From assembly GCA_947573135.1 (NCBI GenBank), contig CANPDU010000011.1:20920-84919 (forward strand): a stretch of 64,000 nucleotides of DNA, read 5' to 3'. The stretch is from an uncultured Bacteroidales bacterium (lineage in GTDB: Bacteria > Bacteroidota > Bacteroidia > Bacteroidales > Muribaculaceae). Made by a program: the position numbers and the translations under genes. Under the pieces are notes generated by a model. That model ran no database searches, was not told the origin of the DNA, and saw only the letters and a program-made list of their open reading frames with translations. Shown here piece by piece: positions 1 through 7,720 of the stretch (the stretch's first letter is position 1; each line of letters begins with the position of its first letter).

Positions 1-276
1 GCCGTAAAAGTAACCATAAGCGCAACAAAAAATAGTAACGGGTCTGTTTCGATATGTGTAGGGGATAACGGCAACGGTATTCCTCAAGCCGACCTTGGCA
101 AAATATTCTCAAGGTACTACAGAGGAAGCGCGGCGAGTACAGATATCCCCGGTCTGGGCCTCGGACTGGCATATGTAAAATTGTTGGTCGAGGCACATGG
201 TGGCACCATTTCGGTAAACAGTAAAACCAATGGGGTACAGAAAGGCACTCAGTTTTTAATCAATATTCCGCAATGA
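1..276 (+). CDS. Sensor histidine kinase, C-terminal ATPase domain (5' part outside window)
   Basis: The first 91 codons encode the end of a HATPase_c domain. Visible motifs are the G1 box DNGNGIP near residue 23, an F-box-like IFSRYYRG, and the G2 box GLGLGLAYVK, followed by the usual closing strand ending in QFLINIP. The sensor, membrane and His-phosphoacceptor parts lie upstream of the window. The TGA stop overlaps the ATG of the response regulator (ATGA at 273-276), so the two are translationally coupled and very probably form a two-component pair. The stimulus cannot be inferred from this fragment. Confidence 0.93.
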   Translation, partial: AVKVTISATKNSNGSVSICVGDNGNGIPQADLGKIFSRYYRGSAASTDIPGLGLGLAYVKLLVEAHGGTISVNSKTNGVQKGTQFLINIPQ

Positions 277-953
277 CAAAGAAATTCAAAATACTTTTGG
301 TTGACGATGATGTAAAAAGTTCAATGCTGCTTAAGCGGTTTATTGAAACGGAAGGGTATGAGGTGCATTTTGCGCCGGACGGTCTGACGGGACTCGAAAT
401 GTATCGGAAAATATCTCCCGACCTGATTCTGCTGGATATTAATATGCCGGGAATGAACGGTTTTGAAATGGCACAAACTATCCGAAGCACAGACAAACAC
501 GTAATTATTTTTTTTCTCACAGACCGCACGGAAAAGGCCGACAGACTTTTTGGATTCTCGCTTAAGGGCAATGACTACATCCCTAAGCCTTTCTATCCCG
601 AGGAACTTATAGCCAAAATCAACGAGCGCTTTGAATCGGAGATGCTTAATGTTGATAAAGAATATCGACTTGGAGCGACCCTTTTTCAGCCAAACCTGTC
701 GGCAATCACATACAACGGTGAATCACATTCTATTACAGTACGTCAAAGTGAAATACTGACATTACTCGCCGAAAATACTGGATGTGTAGTCGATCGCAAC
801 TATATTCTGCAACAGATCTGGGGAGATGTCAGTTATTCAAATTCACTTGCTCTAAACGTACAGATTACCTATCTGCGGCGACTCCTCTTCGATCCGTCTC
901 TTTCAATCATAAACATCAAAAAGAAAGGTTATATTCTTCAGATAAAACAGTAA
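273..953 (+). CDS. OmpR/PhoB-type response regulator
   Basis: A 226-residue protein with a receiver domain (about residues 5-120) and a winged-helix DNA-binding domain (about 130-226). The receiver has the acidic triad D11-D13, the phosphoacceptor D55 in LLDINMPG, the switch Thr83 and the conserved Lys105 in PKPF. The C-terminal part ends with the typical winged-helix region VQITYLRRLL ... KKGYIL. It follows the kinase fragment with a 4-nt overlap and is its likely partner. The C-terminal domain identifies it as a transcription factor; its target genes are not evident. The gene is followed by a strong hairpin. Confidence 0.95.
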   Translation: MTKKFKILLVDDDVKSSMLLKRFIETEGYEVHFAPDGLTGLEMYRKISPDLILLDINMPGMNGFEMAQTIRSTDKHVIIFFLTDRTEKADRLFGFSLKGNDYIPKPFYPEELIAKINERFESEMLNVDKEYRLGATLFQPNLSAITYNGESHSITVRQSEILTLLAENTGCVVDRNYILQQIWGDVSYSNSLALNVQITYLRRLLFDPSLSIINIKKKGYILQIKQ

Positions 954-1003
954 AGGTATTATTTCCGATCACTAAAGTTCAGCGGACAATAATAGTTAAA
1001 AAC

Positions 1004-1047
1004 AACCCTCAGTCAGGGAGCTGAAATAGGTCACCTGACTGAGGGTT
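1004..1047. terminator. Bidirectional hairpin terminator
   Basis: Two perfect 14-nt complementary arms (1004-1017 and 1034-1047) flank a 16-nt loop. The hairpin lies between convergent genes, the response regulator ending at 953 and the tricorn-like protease ending at 1074, so it probably stops transcription from both sides. The T-tract is weak on each strand. Confidence 0.75.
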
Positions 1048-1073
1048 AATAATATTATGTGAAGAAATATTTT

Positions 1074-4000
1074 TTACTTCTTGCTGTCGATTTCGCGAAG
1101 GAGTTCTTCGACTGCAGTACGCAGCTGGGCGTCTTCTCCACGGACAACAGTCGCCGGATCATTGGCAACTTTTATGTCCGGCTCAAGCTGTTGGTTCTCG
1201 AGGAATGATCCGTCGGCAAGACGATAGCCTACGACAGGAATACCGAAAATCAGTGACGGATCCTGCATCGTCACCCAGTTGACTGATGTCATGGTTCCGG
1301 GCACTGGCATGCCGACAAGTTTTCCGAGTCCCTGATGGCTGTATACCCAGGGTGTGCCGTGAGCATTGGAATAGCAGGCTTCGCTCATGACCATTATCGA
1401 CGGTTTGTTCCATCGGCGTGACGGCATGTCGCAGGTCTTGTCGCCGCGTATTTCCTGAGTGAAGTATTTGTTTCCGCTGAAAAGTATCTCGATATCTTCG
1501 TGCAGACGGCCGCCGCCGTTCCAGCGGATGTCGATGACGATGCCTTCCCGGTCGTTATATTTGCCCAGTACGTCAGAATAGACTTTTCGGAATGAATCGT
1601 CACCCATTGACTTGATGTGCACGTAGCCAAGACGTCCGCCGCTGAGGCTGTCGACCTGTGCCGCACGTGCCTTGACCCAACGGTCGTAGAGCAGATTGTT
1701 CTGAGTGCCGGCAGAGACGGGAAGTACGACTTCTTCAATGATGCGTCCGTCGGCCGGGTTGTAGAATGCGACAAGCGTTTTTTTGCCGATCTTGTTGTTG
1801 AGCGCCGAGATATAATCCGAGTTGAATGCGACCGGCTGGCCGTCAATACTGTCTATGATATAGCCGGCACGCAGTTCTGACGATGCGCGGTCGAAAGGTC
1901 CCTTCTCGATGACTTCGGCGACTTTAAGACCGTTGCCCTGATAGTTGAGATCGAATATTAGGCCAAGAGCAGCCGTGCGGTCGTCTGACAGAGATGACGA
2001 GCGGCCTGAGTAGCGTCCGCCGGTGTGGCTGACATTGAGTTCGCCGAGCCATTCGCTGACCAGTTCGGCAAAATCATAGTTGTTGTTGATATGCGGCAGG
2101 AATTTGCGGTATGCTTCTGTCATCATCGGCCAGTCTACGCCGTGCAGATCGGGTGTATAGAAGCGTTCCTTTACTTCACGTGAGATATTGTCGAACAGGA
2201 AGTTTCGTTCGGCAGCCGGATCAAGATCCATAGTGGCCTTGGTCGTGATTGCCGTCATCTTGTCTGTCTTCGGGTCGAGCTTTTTCATCGATGAACCGAA
2301 GATGAATAAGGTCTTGCCGTCTGACGATGAGTCAAATGATGATCCGTCTACATTACCGACGAGTTTGACTTCGTCTTTGCGGAGACCGATTTTCCAAAGC
2401 TGTTTTTTGTCCGGACCTTTGCTGATATAATACAGTGTCTCGCCGTCGTCCGTGATGATGTATGATGAGAGATCGGACGACATGGGGGTGAGACGCATCA
2501 CACGATCCTCTATCCCGTCAAGTTCTACATTGATTGTCTTGACGTCGGCATCTTTTTCCTTGTCATCCTTTCCGGCATCTTTCTTTGTGCCTTTACCTGA
2601 GTCTTTTTTGTCTGAGGTTTTCTTGTTTTTCTTGTCAAGATCTTTTACTATGGCGTAGTCTTCCGGCGACAGTCTGAAACGGTCATAAGAGTCGCGGTTG
2701 AGGAATACGATCATGACATCCATTTCCGACCCCCACGAGGCGTGGTTGCGCATTCCGTAACGCTCTGACGCGAATATCAGTGCGTTGCCGTCCATCGCCC
2801 ATCGCGGTGCCTGATCAAAGTATCCGCTGTTTGTAAGATTGGTCATCGAACCGTCCTCGACATTGATGATCGCTATGTCGTAATACGGATCATGCATTCT
2901 GTCGACGATTTCCAGGGCGATCCAACGCGAATCGGGTGACCATGTGTAGCTGAAGCCTCCGCCGCGCTGGCGATGGGTTGAGCCGTCGGTCAGTTCTGTT
3001 ACTTTGCCTGTTGCCATGTCCATGACAGCGAGTTTGGTGCGGTCGAGGATAAACGCGAGCTTTTTGCCGTCGGGCGAGAGTTCGGCCATCATGCGCTCAT
3101 GTTTGTCGGGCTTGAAGAGCGGCTCTTCCTTTATCAGAGTCGCATTGGCGAAATTAGGTTCGTCGCCTTCCCTGGCAATGGTCGCCCGGTAGATGTTGAA
3201 TTTGCCGTCGCGCTCCGACGTGTAGATCAGAGCTTTTGAATCCGGCGACCACGATACTGAGCCTTCTGCTTCAGGTGTCGAGGTGATCTGCTTGGTCGTC
3301 GGATATTCTACAGAAGTGACAAATACGTTGCCACGATATATGAATGCTACAGACTTGCCGTCGGGAGAGGCTACAGCTCCGCGTGCTCCGCTGACATTGA
3401 GACGGCGTGTCGGGTTGGTGTCGCTGTCTATAAGGCTTACTGCGACTTTAGAAGGTGTGGAGCCGGCTTTCATTGTGTAAAGTTCTCCGTCATATGTAAA
3501 GGCTATAGTCCCGTCGTTTGCGCGCGACAGGAAACGGACAGGGTGGGTGGCGAACGACGTAAGAGCTTTTGCGTTGCCCGGAGCTTCTAATGTCGCTTCA
3601 TATACGTTGACCGTCGATCCGTTGCGTTCGCTCAGAAACAGAAAGGTTGTTCCCTCTGCCGCCACAGGATTGGTGTCTTCGCCTCCGCGAGCCGTAAGAT
3701 TGGTATGCCGGCCGCTTTTGGCGTCGTATAGCCATATGTCGCGTGTTACTGACGAAGTATGGTGTTTGCGCCATTCGTCTTCATGACCTTTGACATCCTG
3801 ATAGATAAAAGATCCGTCCGATCCCGCAACGAAGCTCACAGATCGGGCAGGGGTGGCGAGCAGCTGCGTGAGGGCGCCTCCCGCGGCAGGAACTGAATAA
3901 AGTTCGGTCATGCGTGATGTAGGGAACACGGCGCTTTCTGCCGGATCCTGAATTGAGGCAGAGAAAAGCACGCTCTTGCCGTCGGGCGAAAATGACTCGG

Positions 4001-4328
4001 GAATCTCGGATGCGGAGTTGAAAGTCAGTCTCTCCGGGGCGCCTCCGGCTGCGTCTACGACATAGACGTCAAAGTTGCCCGCCGCGTCGCCGGCGAAAGC
4101 CAGACGACGGCTGTCGGGACTCCAGACCGGATTGGCCTCATAGTCCGGGGTGACTGTCACGCGTGTTGCCTGACCGCCTGAAACTGGTACTGTCCGTATA
4201 TCACCTTTATATGTAAAGGCAATGCGGCTGCCGTCGGGCGAGATTTTTGCGTCGCGCATCCAAAGCGGAGTGACAGCCGAAACGGCCAACGGTGCTAAGA
4301 GCGCTAACGGGATAAGAAATTTTTTCAT
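1074..4328 (-). CDS. Tricorn-like S41 protease with beta-propellers and PDZ domain, exported
   Basis: About 1084 residues. From the chosen ATG (4326-4328) it begins with a clear signal peptide (MKKFLIPLALLAPLAVSA). Two WD40/TolB-like propellers (about 25-330 and 340-600) show many repeated SPDG or SPDS turns. A Lys/Asp-rich linker follows, then a PDZ domain and a C-terminal S41 core. The tricorn-like Ser-His pair is in LNVSHTGG (His about 767), the likely nucleophile is Ser about 987 in CYSNAHGTPW, and LENQQLEPDI matches the late catalytic segment. Such enzymes degrade peptides, here in the periplasm. A longer frame starts at 4367, but the -7 box at 4373-4380 puts the transcription start near it, favouring 4328. 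No operon partner is seen. Confidence 0.9.
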   Translation of the reverse strand: MKKFLIPLALLAPLAVSAVTPLWMRDAKISPDGSRIAFTYKGDIRTVPVSGGQATRVTVTPDYEANPVWSPDSRRLAFAGDAAGNFDVYVVDAAGGAPERLTFNSASEIPESFSPDGKSVLFSASIQDPAESAVFPTSRMTELYSVPAAGGALTQLLATPARSVSFVAGSDGSFIYQDVKGHEDEWRKHHTSSVTRDIWLYDAKSGRHTNLTARGGEDTNPVAAEGTTFLFLSERNGSTVNVYEATLEAPGNAKALTSFATHPVRFLSRANDGTIAFTYDGELYTMKAGSTPSKVAVSLIDSDTNPTRRLNVSGARGAVASPDGKSVAFIYRGNVFVTSVEYPTTKQITSTPEAEGSVSWSPDSKALIYTSERDGKFNIYRATIAREGDEPNFANATLIKEEPLFKPDKHERMMAELSPDGKKLAFILDRTKLAVMDMATGKVTELTDGSTHRQRGGGFSYTWSPDSRWIALEIVDRMHDPYYDIAIINVEDGSMTNLTNSGYFDQAPRWAMDGNALIFASERYGMRNHASWGSEMDVMIVFLNRDSYDRFRLSPEDYAIVKDLDKKNKKTSDKKDSGKGTKKDAGKDDKEKDADVKTINVELDGIEDRVMRLTPMSSDLSSYIITDDGETLYYISKGPDKKQLWKIGLRKDEVKLVGNVDGSSFDSSSDGKTLFIFGSSMKKLDPKTDKMTAITTKATMDLDPAAERNFLFDNISREVKERFYTPDLHGVDWPMMTEAYRKFLPHINNNYDFAELVSEWLGELNVSHTGGRYSGRSSSLSDDRTAALGLIFDLNYQGNGLKVAEVIEKGPFDRASSELRAGYIIDSIDGQPVAFNSDYISALNNKIGKKTLVAFYNPADGRIIEEVVLPVSAGTQNNLLYDRWVKARAAQVDSLSGGRLGYVHIKSMGDDSFRKVYSDVLGKYNDREGIVIDIRWNGGGRLHEDIEILFSGNKYFTQEIRGDKTCDMPSRRWNKPSIMVMSEACYSNAHGTPWVYSHQGLGKLVGMPVPGTMTSVNWVTMQDPSLIFGIPVVGYRLADGSFLENQQLEPDIKVANDPATVVRGEDAQLRTAVEELLREIDSKK

Positions 4329-4372
4329 CGGATTGATATGTTTATTTGTTGTTTTGTCTAAGGTCATTTATT

Positions 4373-4380
4373 CAAATTTA
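4373..4380 (-). promoter_or_regulatory. -7 promoter box for the tricorn-like protease
   Basis: On the minus strand this reads TAAATTTG, matching the Bacteroidetes -7 consensus TAnnTTTG. Transcription would start near 4366, leaving about 38 nt of leader before the ATG at 4328. A -33 element is not clear. Confidence 0.5.
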
Positions 4381-4411
4381 CTGTTTTTTTCTGACAAGTA
4401 AGATTATTAGG

Positions 4412-4442
4412 TTGTAATACTGATAAATTTTCAATAATTTTG
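4412..4442 (+). promoter_or_regulatory. Promoter of the sodium symporter gene
   Basis: A -33 TTG (4412-4414) and a -7 box TAATTTTG (4435-4442) are separated by 20 nt, the usual Bacteroidetes spacing. The predicted start lies about 15 nt upstream of the ATG at 4463. It is divergent from the protease promoter at 4373-4380. Confidence 0.65.
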
Positions 4443-4462
4443 TAAGCTTACAAATTGATTAT

Positions 4463-5842
4463 ATGTCTGTAAAATCACAATTCGGATCGAAAATAGGACT
4501 TATTGCCGCAACAGTAGGCTCTGCGATAGGGCTTGGCAATGTATGGCGTTTTCCGGCTGAGACTCAGGCTAATGGTGGCGCGGCGTTTCTATTACTATAT
4601 ATAATATGTGTGTTCATTCTGGGTGTACCTGTGATGTTGGCCGAATTCTCACTGGGTCGTAGTGGCCGTAGTGATGCTGTCGGTGTGTTCCGTCGTTTGT
4701 CACCGGGCAAAGCGTGGTGGCTTGTCGGAGCTTTTGCCATACTCGCGTCATACCTTATACTCAGTTATTATATGGTTGTGGCTGGCTGGACTGCCGAATA
4801 TCTGTGGCAGTCGATTACTGGAAACCTTTATGACACAGGTGCGATTATTGAGAAGAGCGGAGACATTGCGGCCGCTGATGCCATATTTGCCAAGCGTATG
4901 GATCAGTATATCTGTTCTGATATTTCTCCGCTGGTTTTTACATATATAGTAATCGCTATCAACATCTTTGTGCTGCTTGGTGGTGTGCAAAAGGGTATCG
5001 AACGACTTTCCAATGTCATGATGCCTCTGCTGTTTGTCCTTTTGCTGGCTCTGTGTGCCGTGACCCTCAGTTTGCCCGGAGCCGCCGACGGTCTGAAATT
5101 CTTCCTGGCTCCCGACTTTTCGAAAATTGATGCTTCGACGGTTATCAACGCTCTCGGCCAGACATTTTTCTCGCTGTCGCTTGGCATGGGTATATTGATT
5201 ACCTACGCCTCATATTATCCGGCAGACACACGTCTGACGCGCACATCAGTCATCGTTTCGCTGATGAGTCTGCTTGTGGCGGTTATGATGGGGTTTATCA
5301 TTTTTCCGGCAGTCACTACTTTTGGCCTTGACCGTCAGCCGCTCGAAGGCGCCACACTCGTATTTGTCACGTTACCCGAAGTTTTTGCAAGAATGCCGGC
5401 CTCTGATGTTTGGTCAGTAATTTTCTTCCTCTTGCTTTTTGTCGCAGCGCTGACTTCGACTGTTTCGATCGCCGAAGTCTCCATAGCTTTTATGCAGGAC
5501 CGCTTTCATATGTCGCGTGTGCGTGCATGTCTTGTCGTAATGATGCCTTTGTTTGTTCTCAGTGCAGTGTGCTCGCTTTCATTCGGATCGCTCAGCGACA
5601 TAAAGATCATGGGTATGACGATATTTGACTCACTTGATGTCTTCACGACCAATGTCCTTCTGCCTTTGGTGTCAATGGGAGTGTGTGTTTATGTCGGCTG
5701 GTTTGCGCCCGGCACTCTGTTGCGTTCGGAACTTACAAACAACGGATCGCTCCGTTCCCGTGTCACAACGGCGGTACTGTTTATCATACGTTATGCGGCT
5801 CCGCTGCTTATTGCTGCTATAATGGTTTCTAAATTTATATGA
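4463..5842 (+). CDS. Sodium-dependent neurotransmitter:amino-acid symporter (SNF/NSS family)
   Basis: A 459-residue, highly hydrophobic protein with about 11-12 predicted membrane helices. The N-terminal signature GSAIGLGNVWRFP (residues 19-31) forms the unwound first helix that binds Na+ and substrate in LeuT-type transporters. Its length fits the short bacterial branch (about 440-460 residues) rather than LeuT itself (just over 500). It probably imports an amino acid with sodium; which one cannot be read from the sequence. Its stop codon overlaps the start of the next small membrane protein (ATGA at 5839-5842), so the two are likely cotranscribed from the promoter at 4412-4442. Confidence 0.95.
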   Translation: MSVKSQFGSKIGLIAATVGSAIGLGNVWRFPAETQANGGAAFLLLYIICVFILGVPVMLAEFSLGRSGRSDAVGVFRRLSPGKAWWLVGAFAILASYLILSYYMVVAGWTAEYLWQSITGNLYDTGAIIEKSGDIAAADAIFAKRMDQYICSDISPLVFTYIVIAINIFVLLGGVQKGIERLSNVMMPLLFVLLLALCAVTLSLPGAADGLKFFLAPDFSKIDASTVINALGQTFFSLSLGMGILITYASYYPADTRLTRTSVIVSLMSLLVAVMMGFIIFPAVTTFGLDRQPLEGATLVFVTLPEVFARMPASDVWSVIFFLLLFVAALTSTVSIAEVSIAFMQDRFHMSRVRACLVVMMPLFVLSAVCSLSFGSLSDIKIMGMTIFDSLDVFTTNVLLPLVSMGVCVYVGWFAPGTLLRSELTNNGSLRSRVTTAVLFIIRYAAPLLIAAIMVSKFI

Positions 5843-6144
5843 CTATGTCGAGGTTCAGACTTACGGCCGGCGAACTCCTTTCTCTTTTAGCTCTTTTGAT
5901 CGTAATATCGTTCATTGCTGCTGTGCTCCTTATCCGGAGCTGGGGGGCAGATACGGCCATACACCGATCCGCTGACAGTTGCGACAGCCTGACCACTATG
6001 ATTGAGGTTGCGGAGTCCAACCGCAACGATTCTACCGGGCTACACCATTCTGACAGTAAAAAGAAGGATAGGAAGAAAAATACTCCGGCGCGACGTCTGA
6101 ATCCGGTAGGACGAAATTATCTTGATGAATCTGCCGATGAATAA
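5839..6144 (+). CDS. Small single-pass membrane protein, function unknown
   Basis: A 101-residue protein I do not recognise. Residues about 11-33 form one strongly hydrophobic segment (LLSLLALLIVISFIAAVLLI), followed by a polar tail with a basic run (DSKKKDRKKN) and a short proline-containing end. It starts in a 4-nt overlap with the upstream symporter and its 3' end overlaps the VanZ-like gene, so it sits in a tight three-gene operon. This coupling is the main reason to believe it is real. It could be a small accessory subunit of the symporter, but that is only inference from position. Confidence 0.6.
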   Translation: MTMSRFRLTAGELLSLLALLIVISFIAAVLLIRSWGADTAIHRSADSCDSLTTMIEVAESNRNDSTGLHHSDSKKKDRKKNTPARRLNPVGRNYLDESADE

Positions 6145-6535
6145 GATAATTGATTTCATAAAAAATTATTGGCCGTCGGCTATTACGCTTACCGTAGTGC
6201 TCTATGCCACATTGTGCTCAGATCCGCTTGGTGACAGTTCTATGCCCCCCATACCGCATCTCGACAAACTGATCCATGCTGTGATGATGGGAGGTTTGTA
6301 TGGTGCTATTGTTTTTGACAGGCAGCGTTCCGATCGTTCGTGCAGATTGTCAGCGCATTTCCTCTTGATGCTTGTCGCTTGTGTTGTGGCTTTCAGTGCT
6401 CTCGACGAAGTAGCTCAGTATGCCATGGGGCTTGGCCGTTCAGGCGACGAATTGGATTTCGTCGCCGACTGCGTGGGCGTCATTGTCGCTTTTTTCACCG
6501 CTCCGGCGGCTGTCAGAAAAGTTTTGGGGGTCTAA
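6125..6535 (+). CDS. VanZ-like membrane protein
   Basis: A 136-residue protein from ATG 6125; TTG 6122 and ATG 6137 are alternative starts. About four membrane helices carry the VanZ-family marks: DKLIH at residues 47-51, DEVAQY at 94-99 and a following Arg/Asp-rich segment (GRSGDELDFVAD) before the last helix. VanZ of enterococci affects teicoplanin resistance, but most chromosomal homologues have no known function. It is the third gene of the symporter operon. Its stop overlaps by 4 nt the stop of the convergent regulator gene. Confidence 0.8.
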   Translation: MNLPMNKIIDFIKNYWPSAITLTVVLYATLCSDPLGDSSMPPIPHLDKLIHAVMMGGLYGAIVFDRQRSDRSCRLSAHFLLMLVACVVAFSALDEVAQYAMGLGRSGDELDFVADCVGVIVAFFTAPAAVRKVLGV

Positions 6536-7518
6536 AATCCCTTTATAATTATCTTGATATCGTCAATATCGACAAGATGGTTGGCGATAGCGTAGATCGT
6601 TAAACCTGCCGGCGAATGGATGTCAAGTTTAGCTACGATATTGCGGCGGTGTGTTGTGGCAGTGTGCACAGATATGCAGAGCCGGTCGGCTATTTCTTTG
6701 TTTGACAGTCCAAGGGCTATAAGCCTGACAATTTCTTGTTCTCTTGTGCTTAGGTTGATTGGCTGGCTCTGAGCTACAGACTCATGGCCATTTGTCTTCA
6801 GCCTCTCTTCTTCAGATTTTGTTTCAGCCTTCTTTTGGACTAACTCTTTCTCGAGTTCGAGAACTTTTGGCACAAGCAGATGGTCTTCGACCGAGCAATG
6901 TGATGCCAGATCATGTTCGCAGTTGATGATGTCAAATAATACGCTGTTGAGCATATCGTGATTATTAGACGGACAGTAGCGTATCAGGATATCTTTGAGT
7001 TCCATGAGTTTTGACTCCATGCGCTTGTGATGGGCTGCGAATTCGCGTATGGAGAATTCTGTTTTAAGAGTGCCGTTGATGAGGCTGTCGATATAATTGA
7101 AAACTGTCTCATTTTCATATTCCATGTGAACGCGCACTTCTCTGACGTATTCATCAAAGAACTTTATGATGACAAATGCCAGGTCATCACTGCCCGAACA
7201 GTCGATCGAACTCAGCAGTTTGCGACGTATGTCCGGCAGAATAAAATCAAGAAAATAGCTGTGCGCGCGGCGTAGATATCCCGTGAGGGCCGAAATATCT
7301 ATGCATTCCGAAGTCGCCGGGCGATGACTGATATAATTGGCGACCGTAAGGAATGTACTTGTATCGACATGGTTCTCCGTGCATATGTCGCCAACGGTTT
7401 TGTCTCCGAAACCAAGCGGAATATTGAAGCGGCTGAGAACCATTAGCAGCGAGCTGTTTGTCCTGATCAGCTCTCGCATTGTGTTGTCGGAAGTGTATGC
7501 GCTGTTATTGTCAATCAT
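6532..7518 (-). CDS. Hemerythrin-like (YtfE/RIC type) domain fused to a LuxR-type DNA-binding domain
   Basis: A 328-residue protein in three parts. Residues about 15-63 resemble the ScdA/DUF542 N-domain. Residues about 80-225 form a four-helix HHE domain with the full set of diiron ligands at YtfE-like spacing: H86, H131/E135, H163 or H164, H207/E211. A charged linker leads to a LuxR-type HTH (about 255-315, LSTREQEIVRLIALGLSNKEIADRL). The Cys pair that YtfE carries in its N-domain is absent; the matching stretch here is NIPLGFGD. I infer a transcription factor that senses oxygen, nitric oxide or redox state through a diiron centre. It is monocistronic, with a promoter at 7544-7551. Targets are unknown. 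Confidence 0.85.
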   Translation of the reverse strand: MIDNNSAYTSDNTMRELIRTNSSLLMVLSRFNIPLGFGDKTVGDICTENHVDTSTFLTVANYISHRPATSECIDISALTGYLRRAHSYFLDFILPDIRRKLLSSIDCSGSDDLAFVIIKFFDEYVREVRVHMEYENETVFNYIDSLINGTLKTEFSIREFAAHHKRMESKLMELKDILIRYCPSNNHDMLNSVLFDIINCEHDLASHCSVEDHLLVPKVLELEKELVQKKAETKSEEERLKTNGHESVAQSQPINLSTREQEIVRLIALGLSNKEIADRLCISVHTATTHRRNIVAKLDIHSPAGLTIYAIANHLVDIDDIKIIIKGF

Positions 7519-7543
7519 ACCGTTAATGATTTATTTTCCACAG

Positions 7544-7551
7544 CAAAGTTA
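7544..7551 (-). promoter_or_regulatory. -7 promoter box for the hemerythrin-LuxR regulator
   Basis: On the minus strand this reads TAACTTTG, a perfect TAnnTTTG match. The start point would fall near 7538, giving a leader of about 20 nt. No convincing -33 element is visible. Confidence 0.55.
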
Positions 7552-7681
7552 CGAAAAATTATTTAAAATGATTCTAAATTACGTTTGCTATCTGTGTAAT
7601 CGCATTTAGTTAGTTCCTCAGTAAAGACTCGCCATCTGCTGATATTAACATTATTAACAATGCTGGTTTAACATTTAACGA

Positions 7682-7712
7682 TTGATCGGAGAGAAAAAAT
7701 TTTCTAATTTTG
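7682..7712 (+). promoter_or_regulatory. Promoter of the DUF6377-like regulator, nearly leaderless
   Basis: TTG at 7682-7684 and TAATTTTG at 7705-7712 are 20 nt apart. Transcription would start close to 7718, only a few bases before the ATG at 7721. The promoter lies inside the longer possible reading frame that starts at 7682, which argues against that longer start. Confidence 0.6.
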
Positions 7713-7720
7713 TGATTAGA

